Shown in pieces: positions 37,470 to 49,690 of a DNA stretch of 64,000 nucleotides (positions are counted from its first letter, which is position 1; each line of letters opens with the position of its first letter). Origin of the DNA: Kudoa neothunni (taxonomy: Eukaryota > Cnidaria); the NCBI GenBank assembly GCA_964304625.1, contig OZ199838.1:5084001-5148000 (forward strand), written 5' to 3'. Position numbers and translations under genes: made by a program. Under the pieces are notes generated by a model. It ran no database searches. It saw only the letters and a list, made by a program, of their open reading frames with translations, and had not been told where the DNA came from.

Positions 37470-39437
37470 TTAATCGACTTCCTCAATAGTAGGGCCATCA
37501 CCACCGCTTGGGGGAGCTCCGGATTGAGCACCACCAGGGAAACCTCCAGGCATTCCGCCGGGCATTCCACCGGGCATACCTCCAGGCATACCACCAGCAG
37601 CTCCACCACCGACTTTGGCCATGATTGGATTCCACACTTTCTCAATCTCCGATTTTTTGTGATCGAACTCATCCTTCTCGGCGAGTTGATTGCTGTTAAG
37701 CCAGTCGAGAGTTTCGTTGCACATGCTAATAACCTTTTCACGTTCGGCCGCATCAATTTTGGATTTCAGAGACTCATCATCAGCACTAGTTTTCACATTA
37801 AAAACGTATGACTCGAGTTGATTTTTGGCTTCAACACGGACACGTTGTTTATCATCCTCATCTTTGTATTTCTCAGCCTCGGAAACCATTCTCTCAATTT
37901 CCTCCTTGGACAAGCGACCTTTGTCATTGGTGATGGTGATTTTGTTCTGTTTGTTGGTGGATTTATCGACTGCAGACACATTGAGGATACCATTTGCATC
38001 AACATCGAAAGTGACTTCAATTTGAGGCACACCACGAGGAGCTGGAGGGATACCAGTGAGTTCGAACTTTCCAAGAAGATGGTTATCTTTGGTCATTGTA
38101 CGTTCGCCTTCGAACACTTGAATCAAAACACCTGGTTGATTGTCAGCATAGGTGGTGAATGTTTGAGTTTGTTTGGTTGGAATAGTGGTGTTTCTTTTGA
38201 TAAGGTTGGTCATAACTCCACCGGCAGTTTCAATACCCAATGACAGAGGAGCAACATCAAGAAGCAAAACATCTTGAATGGTCTCGTGAGTATCACCCTT
38301 CAAAATGGCAGCTTGCACAGCGGCACCATAAGCAACAGCTTCATCAGGATTGATCGATTTGCAAAGCTCCTTTCCATTGAAAAAGCTTTGAAGAAGAGAC
38401 TGAATCTTGGGGATACGAGTGGATCCACCAACCAACACAACTTGGTCAATTTGACCCTTGCTGAGTTGAGCATCTTGAAGACACTTCTCTACTGGAGAGA
38501 CAGTGCTTCTAAAGAGATCAGCACAAAGATCTTCAAAGCGAGCTCTGGAGATCTTAGAGTTGAGATCGATACCCTCGTACAATGAATCCACTTCGACAGA
38601 AGCTTCGCTGCTTGAAGAGAGTGTTCTCTTGGCTTTTTCGCAGGCAGTTCTCAATCTTCTCAAGGCACGCTTGTTGCCACTAATATCCTTGTTGTACTTT
38701 CTTTTGAACTCAGCCATGAAGTGATTGACCATTCTGCTGTCAAAGTCTTCACCACCCAAGTGAGTGTCACCACCAGTGGATTTTACTTCGAAAACACCAT
38801 TGTCAATGCTGAGAATTGACACATCAAACGTACCACCACCAAGATCGTAAATAAGGATATGTTGTTCCTTTTCGGTTTTTTTGTCAAGACCATAAGCGAT
38901 AGCAGCAGCAGTTGGCTCGTTGATGATTCTAAGAACCTTGAGACCAGCAATCTGGCCAGCATCTTTGGTTGCTTGACGTTGACTGTCATTGAAGTAGGCT
39001 GGGCAGGTGATGACAGCGTCCTCCACTTTACCACCCAAGTAAGCCTCGGCAGTCTCCTTCATTTTCACAAGAACCATAGCAGATATTTCCTCAGGAGAAA
39101 ATATTTTGGTTTCGTTCTTAAATGTGACCTTTATCTTTGGTTTTCCATTGTCACTGATGACAGTGAATGGCCAATGTTTGATGTCATGTTGAACAGCTTC
39201 ATCATTAAAGTTTCTGCCAATCAAACGTTTCGCATCGAACACTGTATTCGATGGATTTTGAGCAGCTTGATTTTGTGCAGCATTACCAATCAATCGTTCA
39301 ACGTCTGTGAAAGCGACATAACTGGGGGTTGTTCTGTTGCCTTGATCATTAGAAATGATTTCAACTTTGCCGTGTTGAAATACTCCAACGCAGGAATATG
39401 TAGTTCCAAGATCGATACCAACGGCCTTACCACTCAT
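37470..39437 (-). CDS. HSP70: Cytosolic HSP70 chaperone
   Basis: An ATP-dependent chaperone of the cytosol and nucleus that folds and holds client proteins with J-proteins and nucleotide-exchange factors. The 655-residue product starts [19 protein letters not shown] and carries the family signatures: [35 protein letters not shown], then the substrate-binding domain and lid. It ends in GGMP repeats and EEVD, the tail that binds TPR co-chaperones and marks cytosolic animal HSP70. I chose the ATG at 39437 over an upstream in-frame alternative because the family N-terminus starts there. There is no intron, as in many heat-inducible HSP70 genes. It is markedly more GC-rich than its surroundings, as expected for a highly expressed gene. 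Several long antisense frames lie opposite it and are shadows. No defect is visible. Confidence 0.98.
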   Translation of the reverse strand: MSGKAVGIDLGTTYSCVGVFQHGKVEIISNDQGNRTTPSYVAFTDVERLIGNAAQNQAAQNPSNTVFDAKRLIGRNFNDEAVQHDIKHWPFTVISDNGKPKIKVTFKNETKIFSPEEISAMVLVKMKETAEAYLGGKVEDAVITCPAYFNDSQRQATKDAGQIAGLKVLRIINEPTAAAIAYGLDKKTEKEQHILIYDLGGGTFDVSILSIDNGVFEVKSTGGDTHLGGEDFDSRMVNHFMAEFKRKYNKDISGNKRALRRLRTACEKAKRTLSSSSEASVEVDSLYEGIDLNSKISRARFEDLCADLFRSTVSPVEKCLQDAQLSKGQIDQVVLVGGSTRIPKIQSLLQSFFNGKELCKSINPDEAVAYGAAVQAAILKGDTHETIQDVLLLDVAPLSLGIETAGGVMTNLIKRNTTIPTKQTQTFTTYADNQPGVLIQVFEGERTMTKDNHLLGKFELTGIPPAPRGVPQIEVTFDVDANGILNVSAVDKSTNKQNKITITNDKGRLSKEEIERMVSEAEKYKDEDDKQRVRVEAKNQLESYVFNVKTSADDESLKSKIDAAEREKVISMCNETLDWLNSNQLAEKDEFDHKKSEIEKVWNPIMAKVGGGAAGGMPGGMPGGMPGGMPGGFPGGAQSGAPPSGGDGPTIEEVD

Positions 39438-39473
39438 TTTACGACGTAAACTAGCGTGACAACGCGAACCCAA

Positions 39474-39482
39474 ATATATATA
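39474..39482 (-). promoter_or_regulatory. TATA box of HSP70
   Basis: CTATATATA on the minus strand, centred about 41 bases before the ATG. With usual TATA-to-start spacing the 5' leader would be only about 10-15 nt. Confidence 0.7.
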
Positions 39483-39492
39483 GTGTGCGGCG

Positions 39493-39515
39493 TTCTAGAA
39501 GATTCTACGGGTTTC
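39493..39515 (-). promoter_or_regulatory. Heat-shock element of HSP70
   Basis: Alternating units GAA..TTC..GAA spaced exactly 5 bp (39493-39505), plus a further in-phase unit at 39513-39515. This is the binding pattern of heat-shock factor, directly upstream of the TATA box, so heat-inducible expression is likely. Confidence 0.8.
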
Positions 39516-40407
39516 TAGGGTGTAGCCGATCATTATCGATTAATCTACAGAAACAGCCGTGGTATATTTTAATTGTTTATAATGGTTAACTTAGCACTCA
39601 TCAACTACTATGAATGCATGCATGCTTCAAAACATATTGCTAGTGGTAAATTATGTGCTTGCGCACTTGTTTCCTGGTAATGTTATCAATTAAGTGACAC
39701 GAGAGGATTGTCGTGATCAGTCGGTTGGATTAAACAAGTTCATACAACGATCCATTCCTAATATTTTAACGACTTCCAACTATTCTAACATCATTTCTTA
39801 TTATTTAATTTATAATGATCTAAATTAAAACGGTTTATTACATTCAATAAAAACCACCCTAATTCCTTGGTAACAATATCGATCACCCCGTGTAGTGTTC
39901 ATTCATAAGTGGGTCTGTTTCCGCCCTATTTAGTCAGTACGAAATCTATTGAATTATAAAACCATGCAATCTTCATTATTATTATTATTATAATTTTGAT
40001 TGAAAGCAAATAATAGCTTTAGTTAGTTATTGATTGTCAAATTCTTTGGTGGAGTTTTTTCATCTGAATGTTTAGTCTGTTTATTTTTTTACGTTACCAC
40101 AGTTTTACCCAGGAGCTTCCATATTACCTTGGACTTAAACACTTAGTTAGGGATTAGTTGACTGTAGGAAACCTACGACTTTATTTTGCTGTTATTTTTA
40201 GGTAGAATTTTCTGATTCGGTTAATTTTTAATGTTTAATAAATTAAGAATGAGGGAGGAACCATCATAGCACGGATAATCACGTTCAAAATGAGTATTGT
40301 TATCATCGGGCTAGAACCGAGTGACAAAATTGTACATATCGTCGTGGCACTAGAACAGGAGGTTTTAAGGGCATTAGCTATTGACATGTAAGTTATTAAT
40401 CCCAAAT
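39516..40407. other. Upstream spacer of HSP70
   Basis: AT-rich DNA with no gene; distal HSP70 regulatory sites could lie here but none is distinct. Confidence 0.4.
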
Positions 40408-41011
40408 CAGGGCTGCCAGCGGGGCTTTAAAGAACCAAAGGATAGACGGTCAAAAACCTCAAGTTTAAGTAAAAAACCCAAGGTCGAGAAAAACATTAGT
40501 TTATTGTACAACGAAATTCTAGAATCGTATCTATTAAAGTTTTTAGCCTTCTTCCGATTCTATAATTATGTCATAAGATATTAATATAAATTTATCGTCT
40601 TATTATTGCAATTTTTTGGCGCGAGCACTCGCTCGTACTTAACGTCTAGTATTGATCAATATATTCACAATTAAATACTTCATAGTTCAAGATATATTTT
40701 GAAATAACGTTTAAATTTTCCAATACTGTGCAACAATGTTTACCGAATAATTATGTAATCGTGCCACGTTAAGCAATCGGAAGTGCTGACGTTCAATACC
40801 GTAAATGTTTAAACCTTGCATGATATAATCTGAATAGAATACGTTATTAAAAATATAAATATTAATGCCGGACATAAACAAATGTGTGTTGTTATTCAAT
40901 GTTTACAGGGTTTCAATATAAAACCAAGATTTTGTAAAAAATGAAAAAAACCCAAAGTGACCTTAAAAATCCCAAGAACTTGGGGTAAAACCCCAAGCCC
41001 TCGCAGTCCTG
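40408..41011. mobile_element. Non-autonomous hAT-type element with target duplication
   Basis: The left end is CAGGGCTGCCAGCGGGGCTT and the right end, read inverted, CAGGACTGCGAGGGCTTGGG. The flanks are TCCCAAAT (40400-40407) and TCCCAAAA (41012-41019), an 8-bp duplication with one mismatch. The 604-bp interior codes for nothing recognisable. Confidence 0.8.
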
Positions 41012-41103
41012 TCCCAAAAGGCAACTACGCTTGCGCGATATCCATTTTTAATCACGTTAACTCCTATTATAGTTGATCCATAAAGTTTATTTATTAGAAT
41101 CTG

Positions 41104-41166
41104 CTGTATTTCATTATTTTTGACCCATCGCTATCTCTCCTAGGGATCAAAAATAATTAAATACAG
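41104..41166. repeat. Dispersed hairpin repeat, member 2
   Basis: The arm CTGTATTTCATTATTTTTGA pairs with the complement of TCAAAAATAATTAAATACAG; the loop is CCCATCGCTATCTCTCC and a few more bases. Same layout as the copy at 25757. Confidence 0.8.
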
Positions 41167-41586
41167 TCAAAGCTATACCTACCAGGAATTATGATCCGTG
41201 TCAATAGCCATTTTCTTTTTGGTGTGACCGTTGTGCATTTAGAATTGTGCATTTGATTTTTATCGCCATCTTTTGAAACTTTCGTAATGCCACGCACAAA
41301 GTTGCATTAAAATGCTTTAATCATTTTCATAAACAATTACGTTATTAGAACTATCTTGAATGGTCCAGGATATGCCAGAACATTAGATGGAATATATAAT
41401 CTCACTGGGAGCTAATAATGTCTCGTGAACATTATTAAAAAGTCTTTGCTTTGAGCGGATTGAGTAGTAGTAACACGTTTCTGTAACGGAGGTAGAAAAC
41501 CTGAGATCATAAAGCATTTGGTATACATAAAGGAAGTGTTTATTGGCATGTTACATAATATTCGCGTATCATTAGTTTTGATTATA

Positions 41587-41638
41587 TTTAATTATTTCAG
41601 GTCCCCAAAAGCAAAAGAATGAACCAGAAATAATTAAA
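41587..41638. repeat. Dispersed hairpin repeat, member 3
   Basis: TTTAATTATTTCAGGTCC pairs with GAACCAGAAATAATTAAA around a loop of about 16 bases. About 420 bp from member 2. Confidence 0.7.
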
Positions 41639-41639
41639 A

Positions 41640-44384
41640 CAATGTTTCCCTAAAAATTTTACACCCGTACCCCCATCCTAATTTCCGCTTTCACTTCGCA
41701 CCCCTCCTCCATGTGAATGTCGAGCCTCAATTATATTTTTATTTAAATGCAACAAAAATAATACCAATGAAAAATGTCTTAAAATTAAAATTTTTATTAT
41801 TTTAGTTTATATTTTAACTTCAAATTTTCCCGTTTACTTCTAAAATAAATGAAAACCAAAATGTTTTGGTTAACTCAATTTGCTACGTATAATTGAAAAA
41901 GGATGAACATTATTTTTTCATTCCTCATAACTTAACACTCATTGATGAGAGTTATTATTCATTCCTGCTTTTATATACCATTTTTATGTAGAGTAATGAA
42001 TAATTCTAATAAATCATGTTATAATAATTATTCCAAAATATTAAACGTAAAAAATGAATATAAAGGTAATACTAAACTATAAAAAGTATGGTCATTTAAG
42101 TAGTTCTGTACTTAAAGGTGAGAGTTAAATGAGACAAATAAAAATAGCCAATTCGTATAGTTCACAACAAACATTATTTCAAAATCAATTGTAAGTTAGT
42201 ATTTATTTGATCTGGCGGTTCTCGTGCTCTCGCTGGGTATTCATAAGTAATTCAAAACAGGACATTTTGTTGGACTATGAAACATGAAAATCGTTTCCGG
42301 TGCTTAATGAATTCCAATACTTATTATTTGTATATAATGAAGTCGATAAGCTTGTTTCATATGCTATCTTGTGTTGAATAAATCTAGCGACTTCCTTATT
42401 CTGGATTGAGTCATATGTTAGCTTAAATGTTGAGGCAGCGGGTTAATAAAAATATGCCTTCTAAATATACTTGAATAAAATAACTAATACATATTGTTAA
42501 AATTGTCATTCATTTATTTATGTGTATAAATGAAGGTTTTGATCCTTGTTTTATATATACTTTAAAGAACAATTTAACTTATATTTATATCAGAGGCAAG
42601 GTAAAAATTTGAAAGTAAAATTTGAAATGTAACGTAATAAAAACTATGGAATTAAATGATGGATGTCAAATTTTGACAGAAGACAAAGTGAAAACTACAT
42701 CGTGGTTTTATTTTTATGGATATAGATTATTTCCAAGCAGATAAAAATGTTGACAACCTAATTACAGCTTAAGCATATAAATATGTTATTTTGAAAGATA
42801 ACAAAGTTACAATTTTACAGGAAAATAGCGATAGTTAGATTTTTTGAGCTGAACAAGCTTAATATAAACCATTACCTTACTGCGTTATTTCGTAGAATCA
42901 AACAGAATAAATCATAAATTAAATAAATTATCAAATTCCATTTTTGAATCGAAACTGATTGATATCAAAACAACCAGAAATATTATTGTACGTATTACGT
43001 CCTTACATGATTTAAAGGGGGACTAACGAAAATTACAAAGTGAATAAATTAAGATTAATTTTTTAATTTATTCTTGAATGACTCCCACACCCCTAATGAT
43101 GGCTCTTCACACCCCCTGTAGGGAAACCATGAATTAAATGTAGCATCCTCTGAAAAATTAAATTTTCAAAGAGCTTATGAGTTAGAGTTCCTGGGATTAA
43201 AAAATCCCATCGCGCGTGCGTATATGTAATTTAAGATTAGAACTTACCATGTCAATAACCTCAATCTATTTTATTTTTTGTCGGTTATTTAATAGAATTA
43301 CATAACTAGACTAGCCTTGGAAGATAATATGACTTAAAAATTCTTCTTCTTTTAATATAAATCCAAAAATTTTAATAAAATTGATGGCGCAAGAATAATA
43401 ATGACGATTCGTTATCGGACACTCACTAATTTTTCGTTTATCTTTCAAGACCTTAATCAAAAAGTTAATTTTTTGAGTAAAAGTTAGAGATTACCAGGTA
43501 TACACATCACTTAAGTTTGAATCCATACTAGCCAAAAGACGGTATTTTGTTTATTATCCAATGACGAAAAAGACTTTCTTTGTATATGTGAGGTTTATGA
43601 CCTATTATAACATTGCAGAAGAGTAATTTTGAGAATTAATAACACAAGAGAATTTATACAAATTTATTAAATAAAACTTCGTATAATCAATAAATACAGT
43701 AAGTGATCACTCGTCATAACCCCCACAAGGATTGAAAATGTGCGAACAACTGGTCAGGGCAAATTTTTCGCACTTTGGCGCGTGCCCCTGTATAATATTT
43801 TATCATAAAATCAATATGACAACTCACTTGATTGATACAACTTTCATTATTTTGGTTTGAATAGTTAATAATTTCTTATTTTTTCTATTTTTCAAATACA
43901 GTTCAATCTCGAATAAAATAATTATTTCGTTTTTTCTAATTAGGATACCGTGCAAATTTGAAATAATGGATAACTTAAAGTGGAGAACAGTAGTAGTTGT
44001 GGCATCCCTCTATGTCAAAGGATCAAAATACATGATTATTTAATGTTTTTCTTATATATTTCTGTAACTATACAATTTTTTTCATTGCTCATTTTTCGGT
44101 AATTACGAAAAACACGTACAAAATAGTTAAAATTAATTAATATTAAAAAAATTTTAATTCATTTGATGAATTCTATTATAAAATAATATTATGTATCTTT
44201 TTAGCAAAATTAATGAAGCATAAATATTCTTTTTGTTAAAAGTACGAACGAGTCGTCACTACGAAAAACTAGTCACCCATTGTATAATGGTTTTTTCCTT
44301 TGCGCGGATGTTACAAAAACAACTACATTATTTCATTTGTGGATATTATTATAATCTAAGTTTATATATTCGGATAAGTAATTT
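41640..44384. other. Repeat-containing spacer
   Basis: No gene recognised. There are short C-rich patches near 41660-41710 and 43080-43125 (CACCCCTAATGATGG, CACACCCCCTGTAGGG) that look like ends of decayed elements, but I could not pair them. The rest is AT-rich. Confidence 0.4.
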
Positions 44385-47300
44385 TTAAATGTATTCTATA
44401 TCATATTGATCTTCCTTTTTTCGATAAATACAGTAGAATACAACTCCACCGAGACCAAGGACAATAGCTGCCGCCATGGACACGGCTCTAATAAAAAAAC
44501 TTAGAACACTTAAAAACATTGATATACATTATAATTATTTTTTTCCTAAAAAATATTAAAACACTAGACAACATTCATACTACTTTCCATGCAGGATGTG
44601 TCCGACTAACAAAATTTAGATAATTTACAATAAAAAGTTAATGTACCATTTTTGACGTTGAGGGCTTTTTTAGTTTCTTTATCCCCTACGACGTTAACAA
44701 TCAATCTATAATCATTATTCCGTTCAACATCTCGAATAACGAATTCCGAGCATAAAGGTAGAGATTGGCAATCAGCCGCATGTTGTAACGTGCATTCCTT
44801 TATGACCCTAGTTGGTGTATTTGTATCTTTCAATATCCATTCACATTTCTTATTTTCGATATCTTCTCCCTCTAGATAGGATGTAACTTTGATACGTTTA
44901 TCGCTCCACTTTGCATTCACATTAACGATTTTTGTTGTACTCGCTCTTAGCAACATTTACTAAATAATCAAATGAATTCATATTACTCAGGCAGTAAAAC
45001 GTCTCTGGTAATCGTGAGTTTATAAGCCGTAGTTAAATCTTTATCTAAGTATACGGTAAGCGAATAATGATTGGTTCTATCGACGCTTTCGATGACAAAA
45101 CTAGAGCAAAGGGATTGACAATCATCATCGGCTGTTATACATTCACTTGATACATTGATTGACAAATCATTATTTTCCAATATCCATGAGCATCGCTGGT
45201 CAATGATTTTTTCCGTATTTGGTGTGGGTTCCATTATTACTTGGACTTGGATGCCAGACGGAACCCACGCTGCAGCCACATCAGATATTCTCAACTCTTG
45301 AGAGCTTAAGGTCATTTAATTTAAAATCATACAAACTAATATTACACTGGCGGAAGTTCAACTAAAAATATTTAGTAAATTTTTTACAGCATCCTCATAC
45401 CTCGATCAATCTTAGCGATGCCATAGTACAATGTATCGATATTACGGTAAAGTATAACTTGGTAGTCGTAATTGTTTGGCACGTTTGGAATAGAGAATTT
45501 TGAGCATGTGGGGAGATGTACACATTCGATGTGCCCCCCGAACAAACATTCTCTTTTGGAAACGACCAAAGTTTGTTGTATGCGCTGAAGTTCCCACTTA
45601 CATAATTCCTTTTCATCCATGTCGTTCGGGAGTGAAGAGACAGCGTTCAAAGATGTTTTATCACGTTTCAATGTGATGTTAATTTTGTTTAGTCGGTTAA
45701 AATCATCGATAGTACCCAATTCTAATTAAAATCCGAATTAATTAATAGTAGAGAAGACGAAAGAATAGTATATTTTATAAATTATCATTATGTTAAATCA
45801 ACATCAATAAAATTAACTCCACAACTCGAAATTCATAACATCATTACGTATAATAATGAATACTTGTTTGAACAATAATTTTTTTAGAACCATAATTCTC
45901 ATGTGTTACAACTATAATATTATAACGAGTACCAGGGATAAGGTTAGAAATTTGTTTTTCATCGTTACAAAACCCTAAGCAAGGCGAGGTATCCAAGCAT
46001 ATTGCAGCAGAGTATATATCTTTTTCATATCGACTTATGAGGAAGGAACAAGTAACAGATTCTACAGTATCTGCTTTCAATGATATGCTTGTTAATTTTG
46101 AACTGATGGTAAACTGTGGGAACGCGTAACCATCTTTTTTCCCTTAAGATATTTTGCTGATAAAAATTTCATTGAAATAGTACCTGTTCTAATGAATATG
46201 GATTCAAAATGATTTTCACTCTCTATAACCACTTGGATGAATAGTGTAATTGGTCTACCAGCTGGAAGATTGCCTATATTCCATGAACTCGTGCATTTAG
46301 GCTCACACGGGTCCTGTTGGCATTCGCAATCAAATAATGTCAATGGTTTTGGTTTATCTGCCAGATAATATTGACATTTACAGTTGATGTCAACACCAAG
46401 AGGCACATTTTGTGGTTTGAATAGCTTGGTATTAATACTCAGCCTCGAATTATCGACAATTTGTAAAAGTTCCTCGTTTGAGGAGTATTCCTCATTGAAC
46501 ACTAACAAATGTTCATAAAACGCACCTAAAAATGTTACTTTTACCAAACTTTTTCTGTCTGTATCCCTCCAGTAAATTTGGATTTGGGACAGTCACACTG
46601 TGTTGTCTTGTTTGAATAAGGATTTCAGCATATGTATAGCTTTCATTGTCAATCAACTCAACATACTTACAAGGAGCATAACAGTCGAGGGACGGCGCAC
46701 CACATTGTGATCTAAATGGATGGTTATTTCCATAAGTCCCAGGTTTAACGTATTTTCTAATGCTAAAACGACAAATTTCTGATGGGAATTTATTAGTGAA
46801 TTTGAGCATATATTTGTTTTGTTCACTGGTGTATTTATAGGATATGTAATATTGTAGTTGATAAGCATCTATCTTGTTTTGTTTCTTATTTTTGGTTGGC
46901 ATGTGAAAAAAGAAATCAGGTCTGTATGCACACTTAATTATATAATATGGAATCATTTTAATGTATTCAAAAGTAAATCGTGCCACATCTTGAATACAGT
47001 TGCTTGCAGCAGGAATAACTTTGTATCTGATGTCGTTATAATAATGGACAAAGCATTGTCTTTGGTCACAGGTAGATACTTCGATTAAATAGCCTTCTAT
47101 ATTTGCACTCATATTTATATCTGGACGAATTAATGGTTCTAAAGGAATTAAAAACAAAAAAGTATCTAGTATATAAAAATACGAATGGGGAATCCGTAAA
47201 TATTTGTTTCAGCTACAGGGTATACCTCTTGACTTTCCAAGTTATTTAACACCTTAACAGTAACGTATTTTGTTTCAGAAGGTAGTTTTCTCAAAGTATA

Positions 47301-47619
47301 TTTAAACTGGCCACTATTACATGGCTTGGCACAAGCACTTCCTTCACAGCCATGTATGTTTTTAAATACATCTTTGTTGCGGCCCAATTTTTTCACGATG
47401 CATTTGGTACCAGGTTTGTAGCTGAGGCCAGTTAAATTCAAGTAAATTTTTCGGAATTGATCAAGCTTTAAAGTCTGGTATGTGAGAATATTTACGGAAT
47501 TATTACTCTCATTTTGGTTGTAAACACATTCCACTAAAAATGCCAGATAGAAAAAAGACTAAAAATAAGTTACCAATAAAGTAAATCCCCACGATCTTCA
47601 GCCAATTGATTTTAGGCAT
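44385..47619 (-). CDS. Single-pass membrane protein with about seven four-cysteine FN3-like modules
   Basis: A type I surface protein. Exon 1 (47574-47619) encodes a signal peptide, MPKINWLKIVGIYFIV, and joins across a 40-nt intron to exon 2 (up to 47533). The ectodomain repeats a module of 90-110 residues, roughly one per exon, with the pattern C-x-W/F-x-L/I, then C-x(5-9)-C-x(2-4)-C, then F-x-I..V, ending Y-x-V. Clear modules lie at about 47300, 46750, 46350, 46000, 45550, 45100 and 44750; the last three share CxWxL, EC and CSxFxI. The final exon (44385-44487) gives the membrane helix AVSMAAAIVLGLGGVVFYCIY, then RKKEDQYDIEYI. The short tail has two Tyr motifs. A terminal Y-x-V strand after a Pro/Asn turn recalls FN3 or immunoglobulin-like folds, but I recognise no named family. 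An adhesion protein or receptor is likely; ligand unknown. Some exon junctions are approximate. Confidence 0.75.
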
Positions 47620-49006
47620 TTTTACCGGCGAAACTAGCTTTTCTAAATAATATACTTTTAAATGTAATCAAATAAAGATGTTATAATTGATATTCTTAAT
47701 CGGATATACCGTAATCTGAATTTTGCTCTTAATTATCTTACATTTTAATTCTGTTTGACAGTTTCTATACAAACAAATAAATAAAAAATTCTGTCAAATT
47801 AACATCTTGTTCATTATAGTTACTGTTAAATGAATAGAATCGTTTTAAAAACTATTTCCCAAGGTAATTTATATTATGGGCTCTAAACATCTATCGTATG
47901 TAATTATTATAACAAGGAATATTTCACATATTATGATAGAATTTGAATTTTTTCAATAGTATTTATTAAAAAGGAATATATAATTTCCTCTCAATAATTA
48001 AATATAGCCGATGATAATATTTATTCGTATATTATTTTAAAATTCACAGATTTAAAAATTATATCTAAAATCGGAACTGTAATTTTTAAAGATTTTAAAT
48101 GTTGGATCCATCTGAAAATAAATATTGTCATGTATTCAAAAATCACCCTAAAATGATGTTTAGCATCAGACATATTAATCACAAAATGATCTATTATTAT
48201 CTATCCGCTCTCTTTGTGGAATCGCCTACCGCGATTATTATTATCTAATCATTGGGTTATATCTTATAACTCGCATTCATATAATTTCCGTAGGATAATA
48301 CGTATCTGCTAGAAATAAGTTCTTGGAGTGTATTTTAATGGACATGCTTATTGATATTTTTAATGGAGACTAAAAATATAATGTTGGAAAGCTGAAAATT
48401 AAGTCAATAAGACTTTAAATAGAACGATTAAAAAAATGTTTAATATTAGAGGTTATTAATTTTTTCCGATCTTAGGAATCTTCACGAATATTTAAATGAA
48501 TGATAACGACAGTAATACCCTGAGCTAGACGTCAAAGTTTAAAGTCATGCTTGAAAACGATCCTACACCTTAGAATATTTAATAATACCAAACAAATATT
48601 TATATTACAGTAAAATAACAAAATCGGCGCTTTTTATTTTTAAATCTAAGGCAGAGTTAATTTTATATGAAGATCAACACTAAAATTGTCGATCTGATAG
48701 GTTGTTTCGACAATTAGATCGAAAAACAAACAAACAAACTTTAAAGAAGAATTAATAGATACATAGATAAGCTACTAGAATTTTTCACCACGTGCAAGCA
48801 TAATAGATTTCTCTCGGATAGGAGGATAGAGACTAATTGCATGGTAAATTTTAAGTCAGTTACACCTTATCGTATGCAAAGGGGTGCGAGTCAAATTTTA
48901 GTTGGGAAGCGCTGCCCTAAAAAGCACTTACGCATGCGCAATATAATTTTCTATTTCGCAACTTTTGCTCACAAAGCTGCCGATAGATTTAATTTTTTAT
49001 AATTCT
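47620..49006. other. Upstream spacer of the modular membrane protein
   Basis: AT-rich with no gene seen; it should contain that gene's promoter. A GC-richer patch near 48880-48930 may be a decayed repeat. Confidence 0.4.
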
Positions 49007-49065
49007 CTATGCTTAATTACTTCTGGCCCCCAAGAGCGAATCGGTGGATCAGAATTTAATATAGT
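49007..49065. repeat. Dispersed hairpin repeat, member 4
   Basis: The arm CTATGCTTAATTACTTCTGG pairs with the complement of the arm ending GAATTTAATATAG. It lies 6 bp from a hAT-type terminus at 49072. Confidence 0.65.
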
Positions 49066-49071
49066 CTAAAT

Positions 49072-49100
49072 CAGGGGTGGGCAAATGACAACCTGCGAAT
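49072..49100 (+). mobile_element. hAT-type terminus (left end)
   Basis: CAGGGGTGGGCAAATGACAA is a typical hAT terminal sequence. A complementary end (ACCACCCCTG) stands at 55706-55715, but the 8-bp flanks GTCTAAAT and ATTTACAG do not match, so the two may not belong to one insertion. Confidence 0.5.
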
Positions 49101-49690
49101 TCTTTCATTTCGAGTATCAGCAAAATTTTACCTTACTCAATATTCATTATGTATTTTATTCCCATTGCGTAAAAACATTCTCTCAGATGATGCCATCTAT
49201 TCGACTTGAAATGAATCTATTAATCACTTCATATCCATGTAATCCAGTTACTAAATTCTTTAATTTTAAAAATATGAATATTTTGAAATCAGTTAGTTAT
49301 TCAGATTAAAAATAAACAGTAACTATAAGCGTAGAAATCCGAAAATCTTATGAAATTCTTCGTTCAAAAATTTCATAGTCAAGTTGGGTGGCGAAAGGTT
49401 GTTACAGTCAACAAGAGTCATTAGTGGTGCTCCGACGCGACACTAATTACCTTACGTGTATTCCTAGAAACTGTAATTAACCTTCTTTGTATTGCGCGGA
49501 AAAAGATCAGGCGTGTTCCGATGGGGTCCGTGCAGACCCCAGAAGAAAATTATCTTAATGGCCTTTAGTTTATTTGTGCCATGGTTTAAATAATTTGTAA
49601 GATGTTCTGCATAGGAAATTAAATTAGTTATGAAGTTTTAGTAGGCTACAAAACAGGGGCCCATAATGTACCAATACCAGCTATTTAAAA

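Noticed and set aside
37445-39449. Long frames on the plus strand and in other minus frames across HSP70
   Set aside because: They are shadows of the highly biased HSP70 coding sequence; their products have no sensible composition.
41640-43135. A hAT element between C-rich patches at 41645 and 43090
   Set aside because: The patches contain TTTCCCTA on opposite strands, but the adjoining C-runs do not pair as inverted termini and no duplication is visible.
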